A stretch of 64,000 bases of DNA from Fibrobacter sp. UWEL (GTDB lineage Bacteria; Fibrobacterota; Fibrobacteria; Fibrobacterales; Fibrobacteraceae). A program made the translations under genes and the position numbers. Numbering within the stretch: position 1 is the first letter of the stretch; every line of letters starts with the position of its first letter. Below, one piece after another: positions 24,754 through 32,850 of the stretch. The notes beneath the pieces are model-generated. The model was not told the DNA's origin, searched no databases, and was given only the letters and a program-made list of their open reading frames with translations. The DNA is taken from positions 46,873 to 110,872 of the forward strand of contig NZ_FRBE01000012.1 of assembly GCF_900142535.1 (NCBI RefSeq), written 5' to 3'.

Positions 24754-25110
24754 TGGAGGTGAGGGGAGTCGAACCCCTGTCCAAGATCACATCCCTGTCC
24801 ATTCCTACAAGCTTTCCCTTCGTATTTAAGATCTCGTCTGATCTACGCCCAAGAAGGTCGGCGCGGACTTCAACCAGCCTAGTAAATCTCGGATCCTGCA
24901 CCCAGGCATTACAAGTTCCTATCCCATATTGCGTCCGGACGTACTACCCAATGGGAGTGGGTCGAGGCCCGGCGTAGCCGCTAATTAGGCTGCGAGTGCG
25001 TAGTTTTCTTCAGCACTTATTTTTTTTCAGACTTTTTAACGGGTGCCCTCGTCTGAGACCCCGGCTTGCAACTAACACTTCAGTAACCCTGTCGAAACCA
25101 GAGCACCCCC
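24754..25110 (-). ncRNA. ssrA: Transfer-messenger RNA (tmRNA)
   Basis: About 357 nt. Rescues stalled ribosomes by adding a degradation tag. The 5' end GGGGGTGCTCTGGTTTCGACAG pairs (GGGGGUG with CACCUCC) with the 3' acceptor end, and a T-arm GGGGTTCGACTCCCC precedes it. The tag frame at 25014-24985 encodes AEENYALAA followed by TAA, close to the usual ENYALAA-ending tag. After the discriminator A the DNA reads CTA, so CCA appears not to be encoded. The exact ends are inferred from pairing. Confidence 0.95.
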
Positions 25111-25151
25111 GATGTTATTTTTCAGTAATATAGCAAAAATCTTCAAGGCGA

Positions 25152-25366
25152 ATGCCGTGCCCGAACGAATAACATTCGTTGAGGGCATGGTTGAGCCGTA
25201 GTATTTTCTTGAAAAATCGATTTTTGCTAAGTGCCCTGGTTGAGACAGGCCTGTCGACTGAATGGGAGCTGGCGACCATTCAGGCCCTTAAGCAAGCAAA
25301 GCTTGCGCAAGGCCCCGAAGGGGTGAGGTTGCCGCGAATAGCGGTGACCGAAGCAAACCAGGGCAC
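25152..25366. other. Closed multi-hairpin element of unknown nature
   Basis: A perfect 11-bp outer stem, GTGCCCTGGTT (25231-25241) with AACCAGGGCAC (25356-25366), encloses five hairpins in order: GACAGGCCTGTC (25244-25255), CTGAATGG/CCATTCAG (25258-25283), GCAAGC/GCTTGC (25292-25306), CCCCGAAGGGG (25313-25323) and GGTTGCCGC/GCGGTGACC (25327-25349). A separate hairpin lies at 25152-25188, with a palindrome AAAAATCGATTTTT at 25212-25225. It sits between tmRNA and the end of a minus-strand operon. It may be a structured RNA or a composite repeat; no known RNA family was recognised. Confidence 0.5.
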
Positions 25367-25458
25367 CCCAAAATCCCGAGATAAACCTGACTCGACCAGA
25401 TGGCTGATAGCAAACTTTCGTCGCTACATTCTTTTTATCGCTTCATCAGCGGTATTTG

Positions 25459-26469
25459 TCAAATCTTTTTGGCATTTTCCAGATTTGCGATGACCTTGTC
25501 GCACCATTCGTCGAATTCTGGATCGTCTTGCTGCAATTCCGGGTGGGCGAGAACGTTCTCGATGGTCTTCCGGATGCCTTGATCAAAACGTGTGGTGGCG
25601 CAGAATCCTGGAACAGCCTTCTTCAGTTTGGAATTGTCAAACACCACGGAGTTTGCCTTGTCCCCAAGAAGACTGCCGGTAAAGTCAAATCCTAGAGAAT
25701 CTCCCACTGCGGCTAAAAATTCAGATGGCACATGGTATGCCTTCAATTCAACTCCCAGGACGTTGGCGATGGTCTGGTAAATTTGGTTCCAGGTCAGGCT
25801 TTCGTCACTGGTAATCTGGAAGGCTTCGCCGATAGCGTGAATGTTTCCCATAAGGCCGATAAAACCTTTGGCGAAGTCCTCGTTGTACGTCATGGTCCAC
25901 AGACTGGTGCCGTCCCCGTGGATGATGACAGGCTTGCCTTGAAGCATGCGCTTGGCGACCTGCCAGCTGCCCTTTTTGCCATGTACGCCCAAAGGAATCT
26001 TCCGTTCATCGTAAGTGTGGCTGGGGCGAACGATGGTGACGGGGAATCCTTCCTCACGATACATCTTCATGAGGAATTCCTCGCCGGCGATTTTATTCCG
26101 GGAGTATTCCCAGTAAGGGTTAGACAGCGGGGTGCCTTCGGTAATGCGGTAATCCGAAAGAGGCTTCTGGTAAGCGCTGGCGGAACTGATAAAGATGAAC
26201 TGCTTGGTCTTGCCCTTAAACAGACGGTAATCTCTTTCCAGGGCGCTTACATGGAATGCAATAAAATCACAGACTACGTCAAACTGCAGGGCCTTGATTT
26301 TGTCGGCCACATCCGCTTCGTTATAAATGTCCGCCACAATCTGTTTCGTTCCGACTGGTGCCTTGCGGTTTCCACGGTTCAGCAAATAGATTTCCCAGCC
26401 CAGTTCTAGGGCTAGGCGAGTGATTGCCATGCTGATGGTCCCGGTGCCGCCAATAAATAAAGCCTTCAT
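25459..26469 (-). CDS. NAD-dependent epimerase/dehydratase-like protein (extended SDR)
   Basis: 336 residues. N-terminal nucleotide-binding loop FIGGTGTISMAITRLA (GGTGxIS; atypical, without the third Gly of GxxGxxG in the usual place), then IFISSASAYQKP (active-site Ser region) and WEYSRNKIAGEEFL, where the catalytic YxxxK appears as YSRNK. IVRPSHTYDER is the substrate-proline segment. Such proteins act on nucleotide sugars or isoprenoid and sugar substrates in the cytoplasm; I cannot choose a substrate. It begins 3 bases after the alcohol dehydrogenase stop, so the two form an operon. Confidence 0.85.
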   Translation of the reverse strand: MKALFIGGTGTISMAITRLALELGWEIYLLNRGNRKAPVGTKQIVADIYNEADVADKIKALQFDVVCDFIAFHVSALERDYRLFKGKTKQFIFISSASAYQKPLSDYRITEGTPLSNPYWEYSRNKIAGEEFLMKMYREEGFPVTIVRPSHTYDERKIPLGVHGKKGSWQVAKRMLQGKPVIIHGDGTSLWTMTYNEDFAKGFIGLMGNIHAIGEAFQITSDESLTWNQIYQTIANVLGVELKAYHVPSEFLAAVGDSLGFDFTGSLLGDKANSVVFDNSKLKKAVPGFCATTRFDQGIRKTIENVLAHPELQQDDPEFDEWCDKVIANLENAKKI

Positions 26470-26472
26470 GTC

Positions 26473-27648
26473 TTATACTCTTGCGTTAACTGCAATCTTG
26501 TAGATGGCGGTAATGTCATCTGCCTTCAACGGCTGGAAACCCCATCCGTCGCCGGGATTCATCTTGCGAACCATTTCGGGAATGTCCTCTTCCTTGGCGC
26601 CAAGTTCTGCAAAGTTGATGGGCATGCCGATGTTATGCAGGAAGGTGCGGAATGCCTTGATTCCTGCACGAGCCGTTTCTGCAGGATTTTCGAAGTTCAT
26701 GGCACAGCCGAACACTCGGGTTGCCATCTGGCAGAATCGCATCACGTTATGGTTCATGACGTATTCCATCCAGGAAGGCATAATCACTGCGAGGCCTGCG
26801 CCATGGGCGCAGTCGTACTTGGCGGAAAGTTCGTGCTCAATGACGTGGCTGTTCCAGTCCTGACTGCGGCCTACACCAACGATGTTGTTGTGGGCCACCA
26901 TGCCTGCCCACATGATGTTGGCGCGGGCATCGTAGTTGTTGGGATCGGCAATCACGCGGGGTGTTTCCTTCACCATGGTCATGAGCACCGCTTCGCAAAG
27001 ACGGTCCGTGATTTCCACTTCGGTGGTGTTGGTGAAGTAGCGCTCGAATACGTGTGCCATAATGTCGGTGGCGCCGCATGCGGTTTGATAAGCCGGTATC
27101 GTGCAAGTGAGGGCCGGATTCAGCACAGAAAAGCGAGGACGAAGGCAATCACCACCAGTGCCCCATTTCAGCATGCCCTCTTCCTTGGTGATGACGGAAT
27201 CGCCGGAGCCTTCGGAACCTGCGGCGGCAATGGTCAAGACGGTTCCTACTGGAAGCGCTTTAGATGGAGCTGCCTTGCCGCAGTAGAAATCCCAGAAGTC
27301 GCCTTCGTAGACTACGCCCAATGCGATTGCCTTGGAGCTGTCAATGGATGAACCTCCGCCAACGGCGAGAATGAAATCCACATTTTCCTTACGGCAAATT
27401 TCAATGCCTTCGTAAACCTTGGAATCCAGCGGGTTGGGGTGGACTCCGCCCAGTTCCACATGAGCAACGCCTGCTGCATCCAGAGATGCCTTGACACGAT
27501 CGATAAGGCCCGACCTTACTGCGGAACCGCCTCCGAAATGTACCAGCACCTTGGTGCCGCCGTATTTCTTGACCAGAGAGCCGACTTCGTTTTCACGATC
27601 CTTTCCGAATACAAATTCCGTAGGACTATAAAAGTTGAAATTTTCCAT
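26473..27648 (-). CDS. Iron-containing alcohol dehydrogenase (butanol dehydrogenase/YqhD type)
   Basis: 391 residues, family III metal-dependent alcohol dehydrogenase. Seen: FNFYSPTEFVFGKD start, ILAVGGGSSIDSSKAIA (nucleotide-binding GGGSxxDxxK), TIAAAGSEGSGDSVIT, and the metal ligands in ACGATDIMAHVFERYF (Asp and His) and HVIEHELSAKYDCAHGAGLA (two His). It likely reduces aldehydes with NAD(P)H and may help redox balance or aldehyde detoxification in an anaerobe. It is followed closely by the SDR gene on the same strand. Confidence 0.92.
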   Translation of the reverse strand: MENFNFYSPTEFVFGKDRENEVGSLVKKYGGTKVLVHFGGGSAVRSGLIDRVKASLDAAGVAHVELGGVHPNPLDSKVYEGIEICRKENVDFILAVGGGSSIDSSKAIALGVVYEGDFWDFYCGKAAPSKALPVGTVLTIAAAGSEGSGDSVITKEEGMLKWGTGGDCLRPRFSVLNPALTCTIPAYQTACGATDIMAHVFERYFTNTTEVEITDRLCEAVLMTMVKETPRVIADPNNYDARANIMWAGMVAHNNIVGVGRSQDWNSHVIEHELSAKYDCAHGAGLAVIMPSWMEYVMNHNVMRFCQMATRVFGCAMNFENPAETARAGIKAFRTFLHNIGMPINFAELGAKEEDIPEMVRKMNPGDGWGFQPLKADDITAIYKIAVNARV

Positions 27649-28086
27649 TCCATTCCTCGCGTTTTTACAATGCTAAAGATATACGTATTGGACGCGAAAG
27701 CCAATTGTTTTTGGAGCGTTTCTGTACACAGCGGAAAACCACGGTCCGTATGCAAACCCAGCAGAATCAACCCGCTAGTGAGATTTTTAATGGTGTATAA
27801 AAGAAAAGGGCCGGACTCCTTGCGGAGTCCGACCCAGGGGGGTTAGGAGGCTCGTAACAAACTTTTTGGGAACTGCATTTTTCTTGAAAAAATTTTGCGC
27901 TTTTTATTTATTTCGCGCTCTTGGTTCCTTCTTGAAAAGAAAGATAACACTATTTACGGATTTTGGCAAATCAAAATGGCCTTTATTTTATGTAAAATTG
28001 TGTTATCTGTGCTAGCTGTATTTGAAAAAGCGCCGAAATTTTCTTTTTTGGGAGAAAATGTGACGTTTTTCACATTCCAAGCTGGA
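27649..28086. other. Intergenic region with terminators after yicC
   Basis: 438 bases without a recognised gene. On the minus strand a short hairpin (AATGTGA/TCACATT, 28057-28076) lies just after yicC, and a strong terminator follows 230 bases later at 27798-27835. The A/T-rich stretch between (about 27840-28050) could be a long 3' UTR or a small RNA ending at the strong terminator. Near 27680 a TATCTTTA box is the likely promoter of the alcohol dehydrogenase gene. Confidence 0.35.
27798..27835 (-). terminator. Strong minus-strand terminator downstream of yicC
   Basis: Stem GGGTCGGACTCC / GGAGTCCGGCCC (12 bp with one G-T pair) with a 4-base loop, followed by TTTTCTTTT on the minus strand. 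Confidence 0.8.
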
Positions 28087-28968
28087 TTAAGCAATGTTCA
28101 GAGACTGCTCTCTAATGCATTCCACTTCGTTCTTCAACTCAATTGCCAATGCTGCAATTTCCGCATCCTGGCACTTGGTTCCCAAGGTGTTTGCTTCGCG
28201 GCCCATTTCCTGAAGGATGAAGCCCAGGTTCTTACCTTGAGCGCCGCCTTCCTTGAGGGCATTGAGGAACAGCTTGTTGTGGCTCTTGAAACGTGTGATT
28301 TCTTCCTTAATGTCTAGTTTGTCTGCCATGATGCAGGCTTCCTGCAACAGGCGCACTTCGTCGATTTCGGAATCCTTCAACAGCACGTTAATGCGGTCGC
28401 GGAACTTCACCTTCCAGTTTTCAATACGCTTGGGGTCCAGAACTTCCACCTTGGAGAGAACTTCATTCAAATGGTTCACTCGGTTGGTCAGGTCGGCTGC
28501 AAGATTGGCTCCTTCCTTGGCTCGCATTTCGATGACTTTATCCAAAGCCTTGTTCAGCTCGTCGGCCAAATGCTTTTCCAATGCTTCTGCATCGGCGCCG
28601 CTGTCCGTGAACTGCAATACTTCGGGAAGTGCAAGGATGTTTTCCAATTTGATTTCACCAGCGATGCCGAACTTTTCCTGCATCGTCTTGGTGATGTCTA
28701 CAAACTTTGCGATAGCTTGTTCGTTATAGCTGACAGGAACGTTGCCGCCAGAGCCTGCGCCCAGAGTGACGCTGAAAATCACGGAGCCACGAACCAGCTT
28801 ATCCTTGATCTGATTCTTGAAGGAATTTTCAAGATAGGCCAAATTCTTGGGAAGTTTGCAGCTGATGTCCAAGAAGCGGTTGTTCACGCTGCGAACTTCA
28901 ATCACGCAAGGAGCGCCCTGGAACATGGACTCACTCTTGCCAAAACCAGTCATGGATAAAATTGCCAT
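28087..28968 (-). CDS. yicC: YicC-family endoribonuclease
   Basis: 293 residues, the full family length. Starts MTGFGKSE-like (SMTGFGKSES), has VRSVNNRFLDISCKLP and ends with the conserved C-terminal block NKLFLNALKEGGAQGKNLGFILQEMGREANTLGTK, cited here by its key parts GAQGKNLGF and EANTLG. YicC proteins are stress-related endoribonucleases acting on RNA in the cytoplasm. It starts 2 bases after the metX-metW stop and is co-transcribed with it, an association with no obvious metabolic reason. Confidence 0.93.
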   Translation of the reverse strand: MAILSMTGFGKSESMFQGAPCVIEVRSVNNRFLDISCKLPKNLAYLENSFKNQIKDKLVRGSVIFSVTLGAGSGGNVPVSYNEQAIAKFVDITKTMQEKFGIAGEIKLENILALPEVLQFTDSGADAEALEKHLADELNKALDKVIEMRAKEGANLAADLTNRVNHLNEVLSKVEVLDPKRIENWKVKFRDRINVLLKDSEIDEVRLLQEACIMADKLDIKEEITRFKSHNKLFLNALKEGGAQGKNLGFILQEMGREANTLGTKCQDAEIAALAIELKNEVECIREQSLNIA

Positions 28969-28970
28969 AA

Positions 28971-30764
28971 TTAAACCTTTTTAGAAACTACTGCAATAAC
29001 GTGTTCTGCACCGAAGTTCTTCTGACCAATGGCGGTCAGGAACTTGCTCAGCAGCTGCTCGTTCTGGAAAGCCATCTTCTCAATCTTCAGGCCTTCCTTT
29101 TCGCACAAGGTATAGAAGTCCTTCACAGTGAGCAAACGGATGTTGGGAGTATTGTACCATTCGTAAGGCAGTTCCTTGGACTTAGGCATACGGCCGTGAA
29201 GCATCAAGGAACCACGGGCAGACCAGTGACCGAAATTGGGGAACGTAACGATAGCGCGCTTTGCCACACGGAGAATCTCGTTCAGCAAAGCCACCGGATC
29301 GCGAATTTCCTGGATGGTGCGGTTAATAATCGCATAGTCGTAGCTGTTATCCTTGATGTCGGAAATGCCACGTTCATCCAAGTTGCGCTGGACCACAGGA
29401 ACGTCATTTTCCAGGCAGTCCATAATGTCCTTCATACGCTTTTCGATACCAAGGCCAGAGGCATTCTTGGTACGACGGAGGTAGTCAATCAAGTCGCCAT
29501 TACCACAGCCAAGATCCAGAATCTTGGCCCCATCGGTAACCAGAGAGCCCAAGAGGTCGAAGTCCTTTTCGTCGTGGAAAACAGGAATGGTCTGCTTGCC
29601 GGTGAGAGCGTCAAACTTGCTGTCTAGGAAACGGCCTACCGCCTTGCCCATGTCTTCGTCTTCGATAAGGAAGCCGTCGTGACCGAAGATTGTGTCCAAT
29701 TCCAGGCTAGAAACCACCTTGCCAGAATTCAGCAAGGCGCTGGTAATGCGACGGGATTCATGGGGCGGGAACAGCCAGTCGGTGGAAAGGTTTACGTTCA
29801 GTACTTCAGCCTGGACGTTTTCAAAAGCCTTTTCCAAGGACCCGTATTCGGTTTCAAGATCGAAGCAGTCGGTGGCGTGCGCGATATGCAGGTAGCTGTT
29901 GGCGTCGAAACGGTCCACGAACTTTGTGCCCTGGTAACGCAAATAACTTTCCAGCGGAAAATCTAGATCAAAAGGAGTGCTGTAAGTAATGGCGTGGTTC
30001 TTGTGTTCGTGATCCTGGGCGCGCTTGAACTTCTTTTCCATACCTACCGCACTGAGGTAGGTGATGTGTGCGAGCTTACGGGCGTTGGAGAGGCCCACGT
30101 CCGGATGGGCGGATTCGTAGTAATCGCCGTTATTGTAATTGGGGTCCTGGGTAATGATATCGCGGGCCACAATTTCAAAGCCAAGCGCCTGGCTGCTAAA
30201 GCGGGGAGACGTTGCGATGAGAACGCAGCGCTTAACCTGTTCAGGGTAATAGATTGCCCATTTCATGGCCTGGAAGCCACCCATGGAGCCTCCGATCACG
30301 CAATAAAGTTCCTTGATTCCCAGATGGTCGGCCAGTTCCTTTTGGGCATGGACCATGTCGCCAATGGTGATGGTGGGGAAGGTGCTGCCGTAAGGCTTGC
30401 CGGTGCGAGGATTAATGCTTGCGGGGCCAGTGGTGCCCTTGCAGCCACCCAGAATGTTGCTGCACACCACAAAGAAACGGTCCGTATCCACAGGCTTACC
30501 GGGGCCAATAAGGGGGTCCCACCAACCAGGCTTTTTATCATCGGGGGAATAATAACCGGCCACGTGGGCATCGGCTGTCAGCGGAGACGTAACCCACACG
30601 ACATTATTCTTTTCGGCATTCAAGGTGCCGTAAGTTTCGTAACGAATTTCCAAAGCAGGAAGAGTCTTGCCGTTCTCAAGCAAGAAACCTTGGTCCCCAT
30701 AATCCTTAACGAAGGTCTGGGGAACGACCGGGCAAAGACTACCATTATGCAAAGATTCACTCAT
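28971..30764 (-). CDS. metXW: Homoserine O-acyltransferase MetX fused to MetW
   Basis: 597 residues, two proteins in one chain. Residues 1 to about 385 are MetX, which acylates homoserine for methionine synthesis: SPLTADAHVAG, the nucleophile elbow IGGSMGGFQAMKWA (Ser160), STDWLFPP (Asp329) and FGHDGFL (His362). Residues from about 400 are MetW, a SAM-binding methyltransferase-fold partner: ILDLGCGNGDLIDYL, YDYAIINRTIQEI, PNFGHWSARGSL and ELPYEWYNTPNIR. MetW is normally a separate gene beside metX. The fusion shows directly that the two act together. The acyl donor (acetyl or succinyl) cannot be told by eye. The promoter is a TATATTTG box 5 bases before the ATG. Confidence 0.95.
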   Translation of the reverse strand: MSESLHNGSLCPVVPQTFVKDYGDQGFLLENGKTLPALEIRYETYGTLNAEKNNVVWVTSPLTADAHVAGYYSPDDKKPGWWDPLIGPGKPVDTDRFFVVCSNILGGCKGTTGPASINPRTGKPYGSTFPTITIGDMVHAQKELADHLGIKELYCVIGGSMGGFQAMKWAIYYPEQVKRCVLIATSPRFSSQALGFEIVARDIITQDPNYNNGDYYESAHPDVGLSNARKLAHITYLSAVGMEKKFKRAQDHEHKNHAITYSTPFDLDFPLESYLRYQGTKFVDRFDANSYLHIAHATDCFDLETEYGSLEKAFENVQAEVLNVNLSTDWLFPPHESRRITSALLNSGKVVSSLELDTIFGHDGFLIEDEDMGKAVGRFLDSKFDALTGKQTIPVFHDEKDFDLLGSLVTDGAKILDLGCGNGDLIDYLRRTKNASGLGIEKRMKDIMDCLENDVPVVQRNLDERGISDIKDNSYDYAIINRTIQEIRDPVALLNEILRVAKRAIVTFPNFGHWSARGSLMLHGRMPKSKELPYEWYNTPNIRLLTVKDFYTLCEKEGLKIEKMAFQNEQLLSKFLTAIGQKNFGAEHVIAVVSKKV

Positions 30765-30769
30765 GGGCG

Positions 30770-30777
30770 CAAATATA
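30770..30777 (-). promoter_or_regulatory. TATATTTG box, leaderless promoter of metXW-yicC
   Basis: On the minus strand TATATTTG-CGCCC-ATG, with no room for a ribosome-binding site. Confidence 0.6.
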
Positions 30778-30918
30778 GAAAGATGTTATGGACGGGCCTG
30801 GATCCACAGGATTCAAGAGCCAGTATTTTGGAATAGGTTATGGCTATAATAAGAAAAAACTATAACTCGCAATACACTCGATTTATGACGTCTCTGGTTC
30901 TTTTTGTCTTCCTGTATT

Positions 30919-30926
30919 TATATTTG
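30919..30926 (+). promoter_or_regulatory. TATATTTG box upstream of the gene at 30972
   Basis: TATATTTG 45 bases before the chosen ATG and 21 before an alternative in-frame ATG (30948). Confidence 0.5.
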
Positions 30927-30971
30927 GAAACGTAGAATCATGATGTCATGAGTTCGCAAAAAGGAGTCCCC

Positions 30972-31388
30972 ATGAGTTACAGAGTTCTTGTCCGTTTTGT
31001 AGGTGTAAGCAGCCAGCTTGCTGAACTGTACGATGCCTTTATGGAACAGTTCCCCGAAGCGGAACTCCCCAGCGAAGATTGCGGGGATTGGTATTCTGTA
31101 GACGATGTCATGATGGACGAATACGAATGTCGCTTCGAGGAACTTCCCGAAGGTGAATTGCTTGCTATGGACGGCTCCGTCATGGTGGAAGAAGACGAGT
31201 TCCCGGAGGAATTTTTCAGCGACTTGATGGACCGTTTTGAAAAAGTCTTCGGAGCCTTTAAGTGGTCCAGTTTTGACGTGGGGATGGGCTGCGGTACCAG
31301 CGATGGTTGGGGTGAATTCATCTGCGATTGGGCTGATGACGGCTCCGACGAAGCCAACGAAATCTCCGAAGCTGTCTTAGGATTTTAA
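30972..31388 (+). CDS. Small acidic cytosolic protein of unknown function
   Basis: 138 residues, very acidic, no signal peptide or membrane segment. Starts MSYRVLVRFVGVSSQLAELYDAF; the middle is dense in Glu and Asp (LPSEDCGDWYSVDDVMMDEYE), and the end has a glycine-rich GMGCGTSDGWGEF. The start at 30972 is preferred over 30948 because AAAAAGGAG is 5 bases upstream. No family recognised. It is followed 11 bases later by the flavin-reductase-like gene. Confidence 0.7.
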   Translation: MSYRVLVRFVGVSSQLAELYDAFMEQFPEAELPSEDCGDWYSVDDVMMDEYECRFEELPEGELLAMDGSVMVEEDEFPEEFFSDLMDRFEKVFGAFKWSSFDVGMGCGTSDGWGEFICDWADDGSDEANEISEAVLGF

Positions 31389-31399
31389 TAGAGGAAAAA

Positions 31400-31906
31400 A
31401 TGATTGAATACAAAGTAACTTCTGCCGAAGATCTCCAGAAGAACCCTATCAAGATGATTGGTCAGGACTGGATGTTGATTGCCGCTGAAAAGGATGGCAA
31501 GATGAATGCCATGACTGCAAGTTGGGGCGGCATCGGCTTTATGTGGAATAAGCCTGTAGCCTTCGTGGTGATTCGCCAGACCCGCTACACCAAGGAGTTC
31601 GTTGACGCTGGTGAACGCTTTGCCCTGAACTTCTTCGATGGAGACTGCAAGCAGGAAATGGGACGCATCGGTAAAGTCTCTGGCCGTGACGAAGATAAGC
31701 TTGCTGTTACCGGCATGAAGGCTGAAATGGCTGAAGGTGTGCCCGCTTTTGAAAAGGCTACAAAGGTTCTAGTCTGCAAGAAACTTTTCGCGCAGAAGTT
31801 CGACGAACAGAGCTTTATCGACAAGAGCATTCTAGATCGCTGGTACGCAAGTGATACCATGCATACCTTGTATATCGCAGAAATCGAAAAAGTGCTGGAA
31901 AAGTAA
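31400..31906 (+). CDS. Flavin reductase-like FMN-binding protein
   Basis: 168 residues with the split-barrel fold of the flavin reductase family: DWMLIAAEKDGKMNAMTASWGGIGFMWNKP (cited for WMLIAA and MTASWGG), VVIRQTRYTKEFV and FALNFF, all typical of FMN-binding reductases or related flavoprotein stores. The C-terminal half has VLVCKKLFAQKF and the helix DKSILDRWY. The substrate is unknown. Its stop overlaps the ATG of the next gene (TAATG). Confidence 0.88.
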   Translation: MIEYKVTSAEDLQKNPIKMIGQDWMLIAAEKDGKMNAMTASWGGIGFMWNKPVAFVVIRQTRYTKEFVDAGERFALNFFDGDCKQEMGRIGKVSGRDEDKLAVTGMKAEMAEGVPAFEKATKVLVCKKLFAQKFDEQSFIDKSILDRWYASDTMHTLYIAEIEKVLEK

Positions 31907-32181
31907 TGCCTCAAAGTCCTGAAGAAAAGCTCGATAGTCTAGAACGGAATCTAGATGAAATTCTAGCTGTTCTTGAATTGGATTCTGAAGAGTCTAGGAA
32001 TGCGTGGCAGTCTTTGGCTTCATCCTTGACGGCGTCAAGAGTGACGGGGGAGGAGCTTCGGCGAAAATGCAAATGGTTTATACCATTGCTTCGTAAAATC
32101 ATTAAGATTCCGTTAGTCCGAAACTTTTTTGCCTATGTGATTGACCTTACGATAAAGCACTCCTGGTTGAAGAAATTGTAA
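31906..32181 (+). CDS. Small protein of unknown function with basic C-terminus
   Basis: 91 residues. N-terminal acidic helix (PEEKLDSLERNLDEILAVLEL), then a basic and hydrophobic C-terminal half (RRKCKWFIPLLRKIIKIP and FFAYVIDLTIKHSW) that could lie on or in a membrane. Translationally coupled to the flavin reductase gene (TAATG). No family recognised. Confidence 0.55.
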   Translation: MPQSPEEKLDSLERNLDEILAVLELDSEESRNAWQSLASSLTASRVTGEELRRKCKWFIPLLRKIIKIPLVRNFFAYVIDLTIKHSWLKKL

Positions 32182-32187
32182 TACAGA

Positions 32188-32213
32188 AAAACCCTCGGCG
32201 TTAACCGAGGGCT
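32188..32213. terminator. Hairpin terminator after the 31906 gene
   Basis: CCCTCGG/CCGAGGG stem with a 6-base loop; the T run is better on the minus strand (GGGTTTTTC), so it can also back up the ilvBN terminator. Confidence 0.6.
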
Positions 32214-32243
32214 TTCTAGTTTCGTTCGATAAAATGCTGTGAG

Positions 32244-32272
32244 CGAAAAAGCCCCTGGTTGTTACACCAGGG
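32244..32272 (-). terminator. Terminator after ilvBN (minus strand)
   Basis: On the minus strand GCCCCTGG ... CCAGGGGC followed by TTTTT: 8-bp stem, 8-base loop. Confidence 0.8.
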
Positions 32273-32334
32273 GCGTTCGCGAGAGACTTTGCTTACGAGA
32301 TGAATTTATTTAGACTCTAGCAAAGTCGGTCTTT

Positions 32335-32829
32335 TTAGGTCTTGTCTTCACCGCGGAGCATGATGACCTTACCGGTGCGGATGTATTCGACGATTTCGAA
32401 CTTCTGGCACAGGCTCTTCATTGCATCGATCTTATCGGTGTTACCGGTAATCTGGATGATCATGGAGTTTTCGGTCATGTCAACGGTAACAGCCTTGAAG
32501 TGATCGCAGAGCTGCAGGATTTCGGTACGCTGTTCCGGAGCGCAACGAACCTTGATCAAGGCCAGTTCCTTTTCCACCACGTTCATGTTGGTGTGGTCCT
32601 TGGCTTGCACAACGTCAACCAACTTTTCCAGCTGCTTGATGATCTGCATCAGGATTTCGGGATTACCGTGAGCCACGATGTTCATGCGGCTGAAGTTGTC
32701 GTCCAGCGTGGGGGACACGACCAGGGAGTCGATGTTGTAACCACGGCGGGAGAACACCAGAGCAATGCGAACGAGCACGCCCGGGCGGTTTGCAACTAAC
32801 AAACTAATAGAATGAGCTTTAGAAATCAT
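32335..32829 (-). CDS. ilvN: Acetolactate synthase small (regulatory) subunit
   Basis: 164 residues. The regulatory subunit binds valine through an ACT domain and activates the large subunit. The ACT domain is plain: SISLLVANRPGVLVRIALVF, RRGYNIDSLVVSP, SRMNIVAHG, then IKQLEKLVDVVQ. The second half (ELALIKVRCAPEQRTEI; NTDKIDAMKSLCQKF; YIRTGKVIMLRGE) matches the C-terminal domain. It follows ilvB by 21 bases on the same strand. Confidence 0.95.
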   Translation of the reverse strand: MISKAHSISLLVANRPGVLVRIALVFSRRGYNIDSLVVSPTLDDNFSRMNIVAHGNPEILMQIIKQLEKLVDVVQAKDHTNMNVVEKELALIKVRCAPEQRTEILQLCDHFKAVTVDMTENSMIIQITGNTDKIDAMKSLCQKFEIVEYIRTGKVIMLRGEDKT

Positions 32830-32850
32830 TTTTAAATCTCCTTTCCGCGA

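Noticed and set aside
25179..25493. 104-codon ORF over the multi-hairpin element
   Set aside because: No ribosome-binding site and the frame runs straight through perfect palindromes and into the end of an opposite gene.
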